From Candidatus Cloacimonadota bacterium (GTDB lineage Bacteria > Cloacimonadota > Cloacimonadia > Cloacimonadales > GCA-2742885), in the NCBI GenBank assembly GCA_002742885.1, contig PDOO01000036.1, positions 1 to 59,219 of the forward strand: DNA of 59,219 bases, written 5' to 3'. The notes beneath the pieces are model-generated. The model worked only from the letters and a program-made list of their open reading frames with translations, was not told where the DNA came from and made no database searches. The position numbers and the translations under genes are program-made. Positions 37,886 through 44,726 of the stretch are shown piece after piece. Position 1 is the stretch's first letter. Every line of letters starts with the position of its first letter.

Positions 37886-38462
37886 AACTTCCTCAGATAA
37901 AGAAATCGGAATAAAAAATAATTTTCCAATTTTCAAAAAAAAAATAAACTTTTTCTTACAATAAAGGCATTTTATGCCAATATATGATGCTTGGCACCAA
38001 TTTTTGCGATTACAATATTTTAATCAACTTTTTTATTCATTTCAAATAAAAATATTCTTTATTTACATCATAGCACAAGTAAATAAAAACAATTACACAA
38101 AAAAATAAAGAGACAAAAAAGCATGTAAATAATTTAAATTTATTATTTTTTTGTTACATATTTCTTTAAGCTGATAAAAAAAGCATCAATTACACTTATT
38201 CAACATTTTCCTCAAGGATTGTGTATTTCAAAAAATGTTAAATCAAATAAATAAAAAAAATAATATGTCGCCATTGAGGCAATTTTACAACAATATTGTT
38301 ATTTTATTTTAAAATATAAAAAAACAGTGGACATAAAAAAGCATAAAATATATTATAACATTATGTGTAAATAGATAAATTATGATTTTATTTTTTATTA
38401 ACTTCAATATCAATGATTTTCAAATATTCTATAACCTTTTTTAAGATTATCGGGAGGTAAAA
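37886..38462. other. AT-rich intergenic region upstream of the zinc-ribbon gene
   Basis: No gene is visible in these 577 bases, which are strongly AT-rich and among the poorest in GC in the window. Nested dyads occur at 37966-37996. The word AAAAAAGCAT occurs three times (38115, 38177, 38335) and CAATTACAC twice (near 38089 and 38184). The region ends in a strong ribosome binding site (GGGAGG). Confidence 0.5.
37966..37996. promoter_or_regulatory. Nested inverted repeats upstream of the MORN-lemA unit
   Basis: GGCAT (37966-37970) and ATGCC (37974-37978) form one dyad. TGCCAA (37975-37980) and TTGGCA (37991-37996) form a second, sharing the central arm. The site lies about 80 bases before the MORN gene start. 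It may be an operator; no known regulator is recognised. Confidence 0.35.
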
Positions 38463-38894
38463 ATGCAAAAAGAAGCAAAAAAAGAAAGACGTTATAAAAC
38501 TATTGCCGATATTCCCGCTAAATGGAAAACTTATTTAACATCAATAAGTTCCGATCCCGAGAAATTGCTGAGTATCATGGGAAAAAGCAATAACAAAGAT
38601 GTTTCCTGCCCTTATTGCGGTTACGAAAGTCCGCGTAAACACGGACAATATCGTTCCAAACAGCGTTATTACTGTAAAGAATGCAAAAAGACATTCAACT
38701 CATCGACCGGCTCGATACTCTCGGGAACGCATAAACCGAGACTTTGGGCAGAATACATAAGACTTACTCTTGCCGGTCATACATTGGAAACATGCTCAAA
38801 AAAATTAGGAATATCCATGCTCACCTCTTTTAAATGGAGGCATAAAATATTTGATTTTATCAAAAGCGCGGAAATTCCTAAAAATAAAAATTAA
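38463..38894 (+). CDS. Stand-alone zinc-ribbon/HTH protein related to IS1595/IS1-type transposase N-termini
   Basis: The 143-residue protein has a basic N-terminus, a zinc ribbon with Cys49, Cys52, Cys71 and Cys74 (CPYCGYESPRKHGQYRS and YYCKECKKTF), then NSSTGSILSGTHKPRLWAEYIRL and a helix-turn-helix-like end. This matches the DNA-binding part of IS1595-like transposases, but no DDE catalytic domain follows: the frame stops cleanly and only 42 bases remain before the convergent lipoprotein gene. It has one of the best ribosome binding sites here (GGGAGG). It is either a truncated transposase or a domesticated DNA-binding protein. Confidence 0.72.
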   Translation: MQKEAKKERRYKTIADIPAKWKTYLTSISSDPEKLLSIMGKSNNKDVSCPYCGYESPRKHGQYRSKQRYYCKECKKTFNSSTGSILSGTHKPRLWAEYIRLTLAGHTLETCSKKLGISMLTSFKWRHKIFDFIKSAEIPKNKN

Positions 38895-38936
38895 TAATGA
38901 GGAGATGAGAATCCGTAAAACAAATTAATATTTTTT

Positions 38937-39362
38937 TTAATCTTCTTCCGGAAGATATTTTATGTAAAAATCCAGTGATGCGTTAACTGTTCTGTAAGTA
39001 TTCATTTCTGCATACACAGTAACTTTTCGGGGATTTTCGGAAGTATCTTCCGGAGTTAATGCAATATAAGAAACAACCGCAACTCCCGCACTGTCTGTTC
39101 GAGCTTTATGATTTGTTAATCCAGTTATCAACTCACCGTATTCGTCTTCATAGGTATAATTTATAATTTTATTTGCAATTTTGAGATGATCTCCGCTCAA
39201 TTTTAAGGTTATTACGGTTTCTTTCAACTCGTTATCTCCGGCAAGAAGAGAATCTCTCGTTGCCGTGAAGGAGATAATTTCCGGTTTTCCCCGACCGTCG
39301 GATTCACAACCCGAAAATAAGAAAATTGCAAGTATAATCGAAACAATAATAGAATACTTCAT
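38937..39362 (-). CDS. Putative lipoprotein with Ig-like fold
   Basis: The 141-residue protein has a lipoprotein signal ending LFSGC (Cys19 would be lipidated), then beta-rich sequence of the kind seen in bacterial Ig-like (invasin/Big) domains: ETVITLKLSGDHLKI, TDSAGVAVVSYIA and RKVTVYAEM. It should be anchored to the outer or inner membrane. There is no close family I can name. GGAG precedes the ATG. Its promoter region is shared back-to-back with the ORP-like operon. Confidence 0.72.
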   Translation of the reverse strand: MKYSIIVSIILAIFLFSGCESDGRGKPEIISFTATRDSLLAGDNELKETVITLKLSGDHLKIANKIINYTYEDEYGELITGLTNHKARTDSAGVAVVSYIALTPEDTSENPRKVTVYAEMNTYRTVNASLDFYIKYLPEED

Positions 39363-39449
39363 AATAACTCCTTATTTTTATCTAAATTATCAATGATTGA
39401 TTATTAATAAAGATTTATATGTCAAGCCAATTTTATCATAACAAATATA

Positions 39450-39467
39450 CGGTATAAAGCGATACCG
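39450..39467. promoter_or_regulatory. CGGTAT-N6-ATACCG dyad between the lipoprotein and ORP-like operon
   Basis: CGGTAT (39450-39455) and ATACCG (39462-39467) form a perfect inverted repeat with a six-base spacer, typical for a dimeric regulator. It lies 88 bases before the lipoprotein start and 154 before the DUF5320-like start. TTGACG (39523) and TATGTT (39551) lie between it and the operon. Confidence 0.42.
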
Positions 39468-39620
39468 CAGTTGTCTAATCTTAAATCAAATTATGCCTGT
39501 TCTCAATAAATAAAAAAACAACTTGACGCGCAACAAGCAGTTTTTTGACCTATGTTCATAACCTAAAAAAAGAAGACAAAAAACATATTTCAGGTTTTAA
39601 GAAAAAGCAAGGAGGATTAT

Positions 39621-39848
39621 ATGCCTGATTCCGACAAAACAGGTTCCGGAGGTTTGGGTGCCGGTACAGGAAAGAGAAACGGTCTTTGCTTTAACAAGCA
39701 AGTTAATTATGAGTCTTCGGGCAAAAGAGGTTTAGGATTTCGGAACGGCGGACAAGGAAGGAATTGTTTAGGAAGATTACGATTTCGAAATTCCGAAAAT
39801 CACCATAATGAAGCACAGAAGACTTTAAATGAAGCGGAACGGAAATAA
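39621..39848 (+). CDS. Small DUF5320-like protein at the head of the ORP-like operon
   Basis: The 75-residue protein starts MPDSDKTGSGGLGAGTGKRNGLCFN, matching the glycine-rich start of DUF5320 proteins (typically MPGxDxTGPxGxGPxTGRGxGYC). The rest is polar, with a second Cys (QGRNCLGRLRF) and a basic, helical tail. DUF5320 proteins are usually encoded next to MinD-type ATPases with ferredoxin domains and NifX-like proteins, as here. Their role is unknown. A strong AAGGAGG site precedes the ATG. Confidence 0.75.
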   Translation: MPDSDKTGSGGLGAGTGKRNGLCFNKQVNYESSGKRGLGFRNGGQGRNCLGRLRFRNSENHHNEAQKTLNEAERK

Positions 39849-39865
39849 AGCAACAATAATATTTG

Positions 39866-39887
39866 AACCGGGCAGAAATGCCCGGTT
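39866..39887 (+). promoter_or_regulatory. Intercistronic hairpin with GAAA tetraloop
   Basis: AACCGGGCA (39866-39874) pairs perfectly with TGCCCGGTT (39879-39887) around a GAAA loop of the GNRA type. There is no T-run, so it is unlikely to terminate. It lies between the DUF5320-like and first ATPase genes and may set transcript stability or the level of the upstream gene. Confidence 0.55.
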
Positions 39888-39902
39888 TCGGGAATTTGCG
39901 AT

Positions 39903-40766
39903 ATGAAAAAAATAGCAATTGCCAGCGGTAAAGGCGGAACCGGAAAGACCACTGTTTCGACAAATGTTGCATTGGCATTAAGTAAAAAAATAAAATTAAC
40001 TTTGGCGGATCTGGATGTGGAAGAACCGGACGCATCAATTTTTTTGCAAGGCAAAGAAATATCCAAACGTGATGCAGTAAAGAAGATTCCGCAAATTATA
40101 AAAGGTAAATGCAACGGTTGCGGATTCTGCAATAAGAATTGCAATTTCAATGCAATTATTTCTTTTTCCGATACGGTACTGGTATTCCCGGAACTTTGCC
40201 ACAGTTGCCGAATTTGCGTTGACTTCTGCTCGCAGGAAGCGTTAGAATTTGTTGATATGAAAATAGGAGAAATTTCATCTTTCAAAATTAACTCCAATCT
40301 TACGTTAACGGAAGGTAAACTTGATATAGGTCAGGAAATGGCTGTTCCGGTTATTGCCCAATCAAAAAATTCGCTGCAAGAATCAAATTTCGGATTGGCT
40401 TTGCTGGACTCCCCTCCGGGTACCTCATGTTCTATGGTGGAAGCGACCAAAGATGCGGATTACATAGTTTTGGTTACCGAGCCTACCCCTTTCGGATTAA
40501 ATGATCTCAGATTGGCAGTTGAAACAGTAAAAGCATTAAAAAGAAAATTCGGAGTAATTATAAACCGAGAAACGGAAAAATTTGAGAAATTGGAAAAATA
40601 TCTTGAATCCGAAAATATAGAAATTTTGGCGAGAATCCCTTTTTCGCGCGAAACGGCATCTTCTTTGGCGGCAGGCAAGATAATAGCGAGAAAAAATTCT
40701 GAGCTGAGTTCCGTATTTACGGAAATCGGAAATAAAATTTTGGAGAGAGTAAATTATGGCGCATGA
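39903..40766 (+). CDS. MinD-superfamily ATPase with inserted ferredoxin domain (ORP-type), first copy
   Basis: The 287-residue protein begins with a deviant Walker A, SGKGGTGKTT (8-17). Two [4Fe-4S] motifs follow: Cys70, 73, 76, 80 (CNGCGFCNKNC) and Cys99, 102, 105, 109 (CHSCRICVDFC). The second half resumes the ATPase fold with LLDSPPGTSCSMVEA and VTEPTPFGLNDL. These proteins pair with a second copy in anaerobes and are linked to the ORP (orange protein) complex, with a suggested part in iron-sulfur/molybdenum cluster handling and cell division. The ribosome binding site is weak. It overlaps the next gene by 11 bases. Confidence 0.9.
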   Translation: MKKIAIASGKGGTGKTTVSTNVALALSKKIKLTLADLDVEEPDASIFLQGKEISKRDAVKKIPQIIKGKCNGCGFCNKNCNFNAIISFSDTVLVFPELCHSCRICVDFCSQEALEFVDMKIGEISSFKINSNLTLTEGKLDIGQEMAVPVIAQSKNSLQESNFGLALLDSPPGTSCSMVEATKDADYIVLVTEPTPFGLNDLRLAVETVKALKRKFGVIINRETEKFEKLEKYLESENIEILARIPFSRETASSLAAGKIIARKNSELSSVFTEIGNKILERVNYGA

Positions 40767-41631
40767 AACAGTTTTTCTGTCCGGAAAAGGCGGAACAGGC
40801 AAAACATCGCTAACATCCTGTTTTGCGTTTCTGGCTAAAGAACAGGCAGTTATGGTTGATTGCGATGTTGATGCAGCTGATTTACATTTGATGCTTAATC
40901 CGTCTTTAAAAAACAAGACTGAATATTACAGCGGAAGCATGCCGGAAATCAATAATGATCTCTGTATCAAATGCGGATTATGTGTTGAGAGATGTCCTTT
41001 TGACGCTTTAAAACTCGGAGACAAAGTTACCGCAGAATTATTGGAATGCGAAGGTTGCGGATATTGCAAGTTGGTTTGTCCTCAAAATGCTGTTGTTATG
41101 AGAAAGAGGCTTACAGGATATATTTTTGAGTCATCAACTAATTACGGTCAACATTTTATCCATGCAAAAATGACCGCAGGAGCTGAAAATTCAGGTAAAA
41201 CAGTCACAGAATTAAAGAAAAGAGCAAGAACGTTTTCCGAAAAAAATCAAAATAAATTTATTTTGATTGACGGTTCTCCCGGAATAGGATGTCCCGTAAT
41301 TTCTTCGATATCGGATACGGACTCTATTGTTATCATCATAGAGGCTACGCAAACCGGATACAGGGATTATCTGCGCGTATCGGATTTGGTAAAAAGATTT
41401 TCAAAAAATGTTTCGGTCATAATCAATAAATTTGATCTCAATCCGGAAACAACAGAAAAAATAATGAAAGATATTGCTGAAAGAGATGATAAAGTCATCG
41501 GAAAATTAAATTATTCCGCCAAATTTACGGAAGCGGTAAAACAAGGCATTCCTTATGCAGAACTTTATGATGATGAAATAACTGAAGAGATAAAATCAAT
41601 TTGGAATAAAATAAAAGAGGATGTAATATGA
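40756..41631 (+). CDS. MinD-superfamily ATPase with inserted ferredoxin domain (ORP-type), second copy
   Basis: This 291-residue paralogue has the same plan: SGKGGTGKTS (9-18), two [4Fe-4S] motifs with Cys70, 73, 76, 80 (CIKCGLCVERC) and Cys98, 101, 104, 108 (CEGCGYCKLVC), then ILIDGSPGIGCPVISS and EATQTGYRDYLRV. The cysteine spacing is nearly identical to the first copy, but the surrounding sequence differs a lot, so the pair is old and probably forms a heterodimer. It overlaps the next gene by four bases (ATGA). Confidence 0.9.
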   Translation: MAHETVFLSGKGGTGKTSLTSCFAFLAKEQAVMVDCDVDAADLHLMLNPSLKNKTEYYSGSMPEINNDLCIKCGLCVERCPFDALKLGDKVTAELLECEGCGYCKLVCPQNAVVMRKRLTGYIFESSTNYGQHFIHAKMTAGAENSGKTVTELKKRARTFSEKNQNKFILIDGSPGIGCPVISSISDTDSIVIIIEATQTGYRDYLRVSDLVKRFSKNVSVIINKFDLNPETTEKIMKDIAERDDKVIGKLNYSAKFTEAVKQGIPYAELYDDEITEEIKSIWNKIKEDVI

Positions 41632-41993
41632 AAATAGCAATTACGGCGTTGGAAAATAATTTTGATGAAAGCAAAGTTGACTCCAGATTCGGACGAGCAG
41701 CAGGATTTTTTATTTTGGATACGGAAACAGATCACTGCAAATGGCTTGAAAACTCCCAAAATATCTATGCGGAACACGGAGCCGGAATTCAGGCGGCTCA
41801 AACAGTAATTAATTCCGGAGCTGAAATTCTTGTTACGGGGCATGTCGGTCCTAAAGCCTATAAGGCATTGACAGCCGGTAAAATAAAGATATATTCAGAT
41901 GCAGAAAAATATCAAGTAAACGAAATAAAACAATTATTAAAAGAAAATAAATTAAACTTAGCCGAGCGGGAAAACACCGTCGGTTTAGGATAG
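41628..41993 (+). CDS. NifX/NifB-associated domain protein (dinitrogenase FeMo-cofactor-like)
   Basis: The 121-residue protein matches the NifX/NafY-like fold: KIAITALENNFDESKVDSRFGRAAGFFILDTET at the start, then AEHGAGIQAAQTVINSGAEILVTGHVGPKAYKAL. This family binds iron-sulfur or Fe-Mo cofactor precursors, and in anaerobes it is found in ORP operons. There are no nitrogenase genes here, so a nitrogen-fixing role is not implied. Its start overlaps the stop of the second ATPase gene (ATGA). Confidence 0.86.
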   Translation: MKIAITALENNFDESKVDSRFGRAAGFFILDTETDHCKWLENSQNIYAEHGAGIQAAQTVINSGAEILVTGHVGPKAYKALTAGKIKIYSDAEKYQVNEIKQLLKENKLNLAERENTVGLG

Positions 41994-42001
41994 GAGAAAT
42001 T

Positions 42002-42334
42002 ATGTTATATGCAATTCCGACCGCAAACGGTCAACTCTGTCCTCACTTCGGACACTGTCAGCAATTCGCTTTAGTAGAAACGGAAAATAATGAGATCATA
42101 AAGACAACATTTGTTACGCCTCCCCCCCATGAACCCGGTCTTTTGCCCGTATGGCTTCATGATAAAGGAGTAAATTTCATTATTGCAGGCGGAATGGGAC
42201 AAAGAGCTCAACAAATATTTGCCCAAAACAGTATTCAAGTAATATGCGGAGCTCCGGCAGATAAACCTGAAAATTTGGTCAAAGCTCATTTAAGACAAAC
42301 CTTGGTTTCAGGTCCTAACACTTGTGATCATTAA
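42002..42334 (+). CDS. NifX-like protein, second copy (ORP-type)
   Basis: The 110-residue protein starts LYAIPTANGQLCPHFGHCQQFALVE, the CPHFGHC pattern common in ORP-type NifX-like proteins, and continues with GVNFIIAGGMGQRAQQIFAQNSIQV. The cysteines and histidines at 13-19 and the C-terminal CDH are possible metal ligands. It lies eight bases after the first NifX-like gene with GGAG before its ATG and ends the operon, just before a strong terminator. Confidence 0.88.
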   Translation: MLYAIPTANGQLCPHFGHCQQFALVETENNEIIKTTFVTPPPHEPGLLPVWLHDKGVNFIIAGGMGQRAQQIFAQNSIQVICGAPADKPENLVKAHLRQTLVSGPNTCDH

Positions 42335-42809
42335 TATTTAAAATATCTTATTTAAAGCGGAATCTTATGATTCCGTTTTTTTGTTTCAGGATAAACCGGC
42401 TCCATAAAAATTTACCTTAATAGTTTTCTTGAAACAGTTAATTTTATTTTAATTTTTTCCGGGGGTTTAAATTAATACATGCTGACTTAAAAACAGGAAA
42501 TAATTTAATATATCTCAAGGTTAAAACATTGAGCAACAATTCAAGCATTAAGTCTGAAATAAGCCTGAAAAATATAATATTCTTTATTCTTGACTTCATC
42601 TTTCCCAAAAAAAATATTACTTGCGTATTAAATCAAAAATCAAAATAAGTTAACTGCGGATACACCGCATAAAATAAAAAATAAAAAGGTTATTTTTCGC
42701 CGTAAAATCGATTAACCGCAATTGCGCGAAAAAATACCTGAAAAACGATAATTTATGCAAAGAGGAACATCCGTAAACCTCAAAATAATCAAAAATTCAA
42801 GGATAAATT
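42335..42809. other. Intergenic region between the ORP-like operon and glmU
   Basis: No gene is visible in these 475 bases. It holds the ORP operon terminator (42358-42375) and, nearer to glmU, a dyad TTTTTCGC (42693-42700) with GCGAAAAA (42726-42733) that may form a hairpin in the glmU leader. TTGACT lies near 42592 but its partner is unclear. Confidence 0.45.
42358..42375 (+). terminator. Terminator of the ORP-like operon
   Basis: CGGAATC (42358-42364) pairs with GATTCCG (42369-42375) around a TTAT loop, followed by seven T (42376-42382). It lies 24 bases past the last NifX-like gene. Confidence 0.9.
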
Positions 42810-44036
42810 ATGGATTTAATAATATTTAATGATAACTCATACCGCAACTTTTTCCCGATTGCCGTTACCAGACCGGTTTCCGATATAAGAGTCGGTATTT
42901 TAAAATTAAGACAAAGAACGGCAGCCTTTTTCGAAGAAGAAAATTATAAATTGGTAGTTCCAGAATATCTTAAAAATCTATGGAAAGATCGTTTTAAGAC
43001 AAAAGAAAATTTTATTAATCCGGAAGTAAAAAACGATATTCTCTGCATTAACTCCAGAATAAAAGTTACGGAAGAATCAGTAAAAAAGATTAAAGAAATG
43101 CCCCAAAATACTTTTTTGACATGCGGCAAAGAAATTGCAGCCGTAAAAACAAATAAAATAGAATCTTCTGAATTGGATTTTGAAACAATAAAAAATATAA
43201 CGGATAAATTGACCGGGATTGAAATTAAAGCGAAATTTTGGAATTACATCTGGGATTTTGTCAACGAAAATGCTAAAATGATAGAAGAGGATTTTAAGGA
43301 TTTCTTTTACGAAGGAGAAAATTTTTATGAAACGGAGCAAGGCGTAACCGTTCTTAATCCTTACAATGTCTGGATAGGAGAAGGAACGCAAATTTTACCG
43401 GGAACGGTAATAGATGCCTCAGAAGGACCGGCAGTGATTGACGAAAACGTAAAAATCATGCCTAACTCGGTAATAACGGGTCCGGTCTATATAGGTAAAA
43501 ATTCAATCGTAAAAGCGGCATCCAAAATTTATGAGGGAACCTCCGTAGGTCCCGTTTGCAAAGTGGGCGGAGAAATCGAAAATACCATTTTTCAGGCTTA
43601 CTCAAATAAACAGCATGACGGATTTTTAGGACATTCTTTTATAGGAGAATGGGTTAATATCGGAGCGGACACCAACAACAGCGACTTGAAAAATAATTAC
43701 AAAAATGTTAAGGTTTATTCTCATGCTCATAAAGATAAAATTGACAGCGGAACAAAATTTCTCGGCTGCTTTATAGGAGACCACGCCAAAATAGGAATAA
43801 ATTGTTCTTTAAATACGGGATGCGTTATTGATCCGGGATGCAATTTATACGGTAAAGATTTGATATCTGATTACGTAAAAAGTTTTTCCTGGGGACAATT
43901 CAATAACTTGGAAAGATATAAATTCGACAAATTTGCGGAAACGGCAGACGCCGTTAAAAAAAGAAGAAATTCATCAATATCAGATGTTGAATATGATTTT
44001 TACGATAAAATTTTCAGAAACGGTTCTGTAATTTAA
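42810..44036 (+). CDS. Bacteroidetes-type GlmU-like sugar nucleotidyltransferase
   Basis: The 408-residue protein has an N-terminal nucleotidyltransferase-like part (residues 1-170) opening with MDLIIFND and PIAVTRPVSDIRVGI, and a C-terminal left-handed beta-helix of hexapeptide repeats (from about 190) with AVIDENVKIMPNSVITGPVYIGKN and the later HSFIGEWVNIGADTNNSDL. This is the layout of the alternative bacterial GlmU family found in Bacteroidetes and relatives (UDP-N-acetylglucosamine diphosphorylase with glucosamine-1-phosphate acetyltransferase part). It should make UDP-GlcNAc for peptidoglycan and lipid A. AGGA precedes the ATG. Confidence 0.85.
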   Translation: MDLIIFNDNSYRNFFPIAVTRPVSDIRVGILKLRQRTAAFFEEENYKLVVPEYLKNLWKDRFKTKENFINPEVKNDILCINSRIKVTEESVKKIKEMPQNTFLTCGKEIAAVKTNKIESSELDFETIKNITDKLTGIEIKAKFWNYIWDFVNENAKMIEEDFKDFFYEGENFYETEQGVTVLNPYNVWIGEGTQILPGTVIDASEGPAVIDENVKIMPNSVITGPVYIGKNSIVKAASKIYEGTSVGPVCKVGGEIENTIFQAYSNKQHDGFLGHSFIGEWVNIGADTNNSDLKNNYKNVKVYSHAHKDKIDSGTKFLGCFIGDHAKIGINCSLNTGCVIDPGCNLYGKDLISDYVKSFSWGQFNNLERYKFDKFAETADAVKKRRNSSISDVEYDFYDKIFRNGSVI

Positions 44037-44075
44037 ATAAGACGTTTTTTTTATATAACGGGAGTAAAATAAATA

Positions 44076-44663
44076 ATGAAAGTTATAGGTTTTAACGGAA
44101 GCCCCAGAAAAGGAGGCAATACGGAATATATGATTAAAACTGTTTTCGCCGAGCTTGAAAAACACGGCATAGAAACGGAATTAATTCAAGTCGGCGGTAA
44201 ATCTGTCAGAGGTTGTACCGCATGTTTGGCATGTCGATCAGGTCAAAGCGAAAATTGCGTTATCGACTCTGACCCGGTAAACGAATGGGTTCAAAAAATG
44301 GTTGAAGCAGACGGAATTATAATGGGATCGCCGACTTATTTTTCATCGCTTACTCCGGAATTAAAAGCGCTGATAGACAGAGCAGGTTACATTACCCTTG
44401 GTAAAGGCGGGCTGTTGAAAAGAAAAGTCGGAGTTGCTTTGGCTGCCGTAAGACGGGCGGGCGGAGTTCATGTTTTTGATCAAATAAATCATTTTTTCCA
44501 CATCTCGCAAATGGTCATGCCGGGAGCAAGTTATTGGAACTTGGGAGTCGGACGCGAAAAAGGAGAATTTTTGGAAGATGAAGAAGGAATTAGAAATATG
44601 CGCACTCTTGCCGATAATATGATCTGGCTGCTTAATTTAATAGACAAAGAAAAAAAACATTAA
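44076..44663 (+). CDS. NADPH-dependent FMN reductase-like iron-sulfur flavoprotein
   Basis: The 195-residue flavodoxin-fold protein starts MKVIGFNGSPRKGGNTEYMI, the FMN-phosphate loop, and has RGCTACLACRSGQSENC with four clustered cysteines (a likely ferredoxin-like or redox cluster in this family), plus GSPTYFSSLTPELKALIDRAG for the flavin ring. Such flavoproteins move electrons in anaerobes and may reduce quinones or oxygen. GGGAG lies before the ATG. It lies between glmU and thiolase genes, 39 bases after the former; the context does not define its partner. Confidence 0.85.
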   Translation: MKVIGFNGSPRKGGNTEYMIKTVFAELEKHGIETELIQVGGKSVRGCTACLACRSGQSENCVIDSDPVNEWVQKMVEADGIIMGSPTYFSSLTPELKALIDRAGYITLGKGGLLKRKVGVALAAVRRAGGVHVFDQINHFFHISQMVMPGASYWNLGVGREKGEFLEDEEGIRNMRTLADNMIWLLNLIDKEKKH

Positions 44664-44726
44664 AAATTTTTAATAATAAAGAATAATCTGAAAAAATTAT
44701 AAACAAAAATATATTGGGAGGATATT

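Noticed and set aside
37991-38006. Possible sigma-54 promoter (TTGGCAC ... TTTGC)
   Set aside because: The GG-to-GC distance is 13 bases instead of the strictly kept 12, and no gene starts within 400 bases on that strand.
39541-39556. TTGACC directly next to TATGTT as a compact promoter
   Set aside because: The hexamers touch with no spacer, so they cannot serve as -35 and -10; the TTGACG further left is the better partner.
41628-42334. Nitrogen-fixation genes
   Set aside because: The two NifX-like proteins are in an ORP-type setting and no nifHDK or nifB is present in the window.
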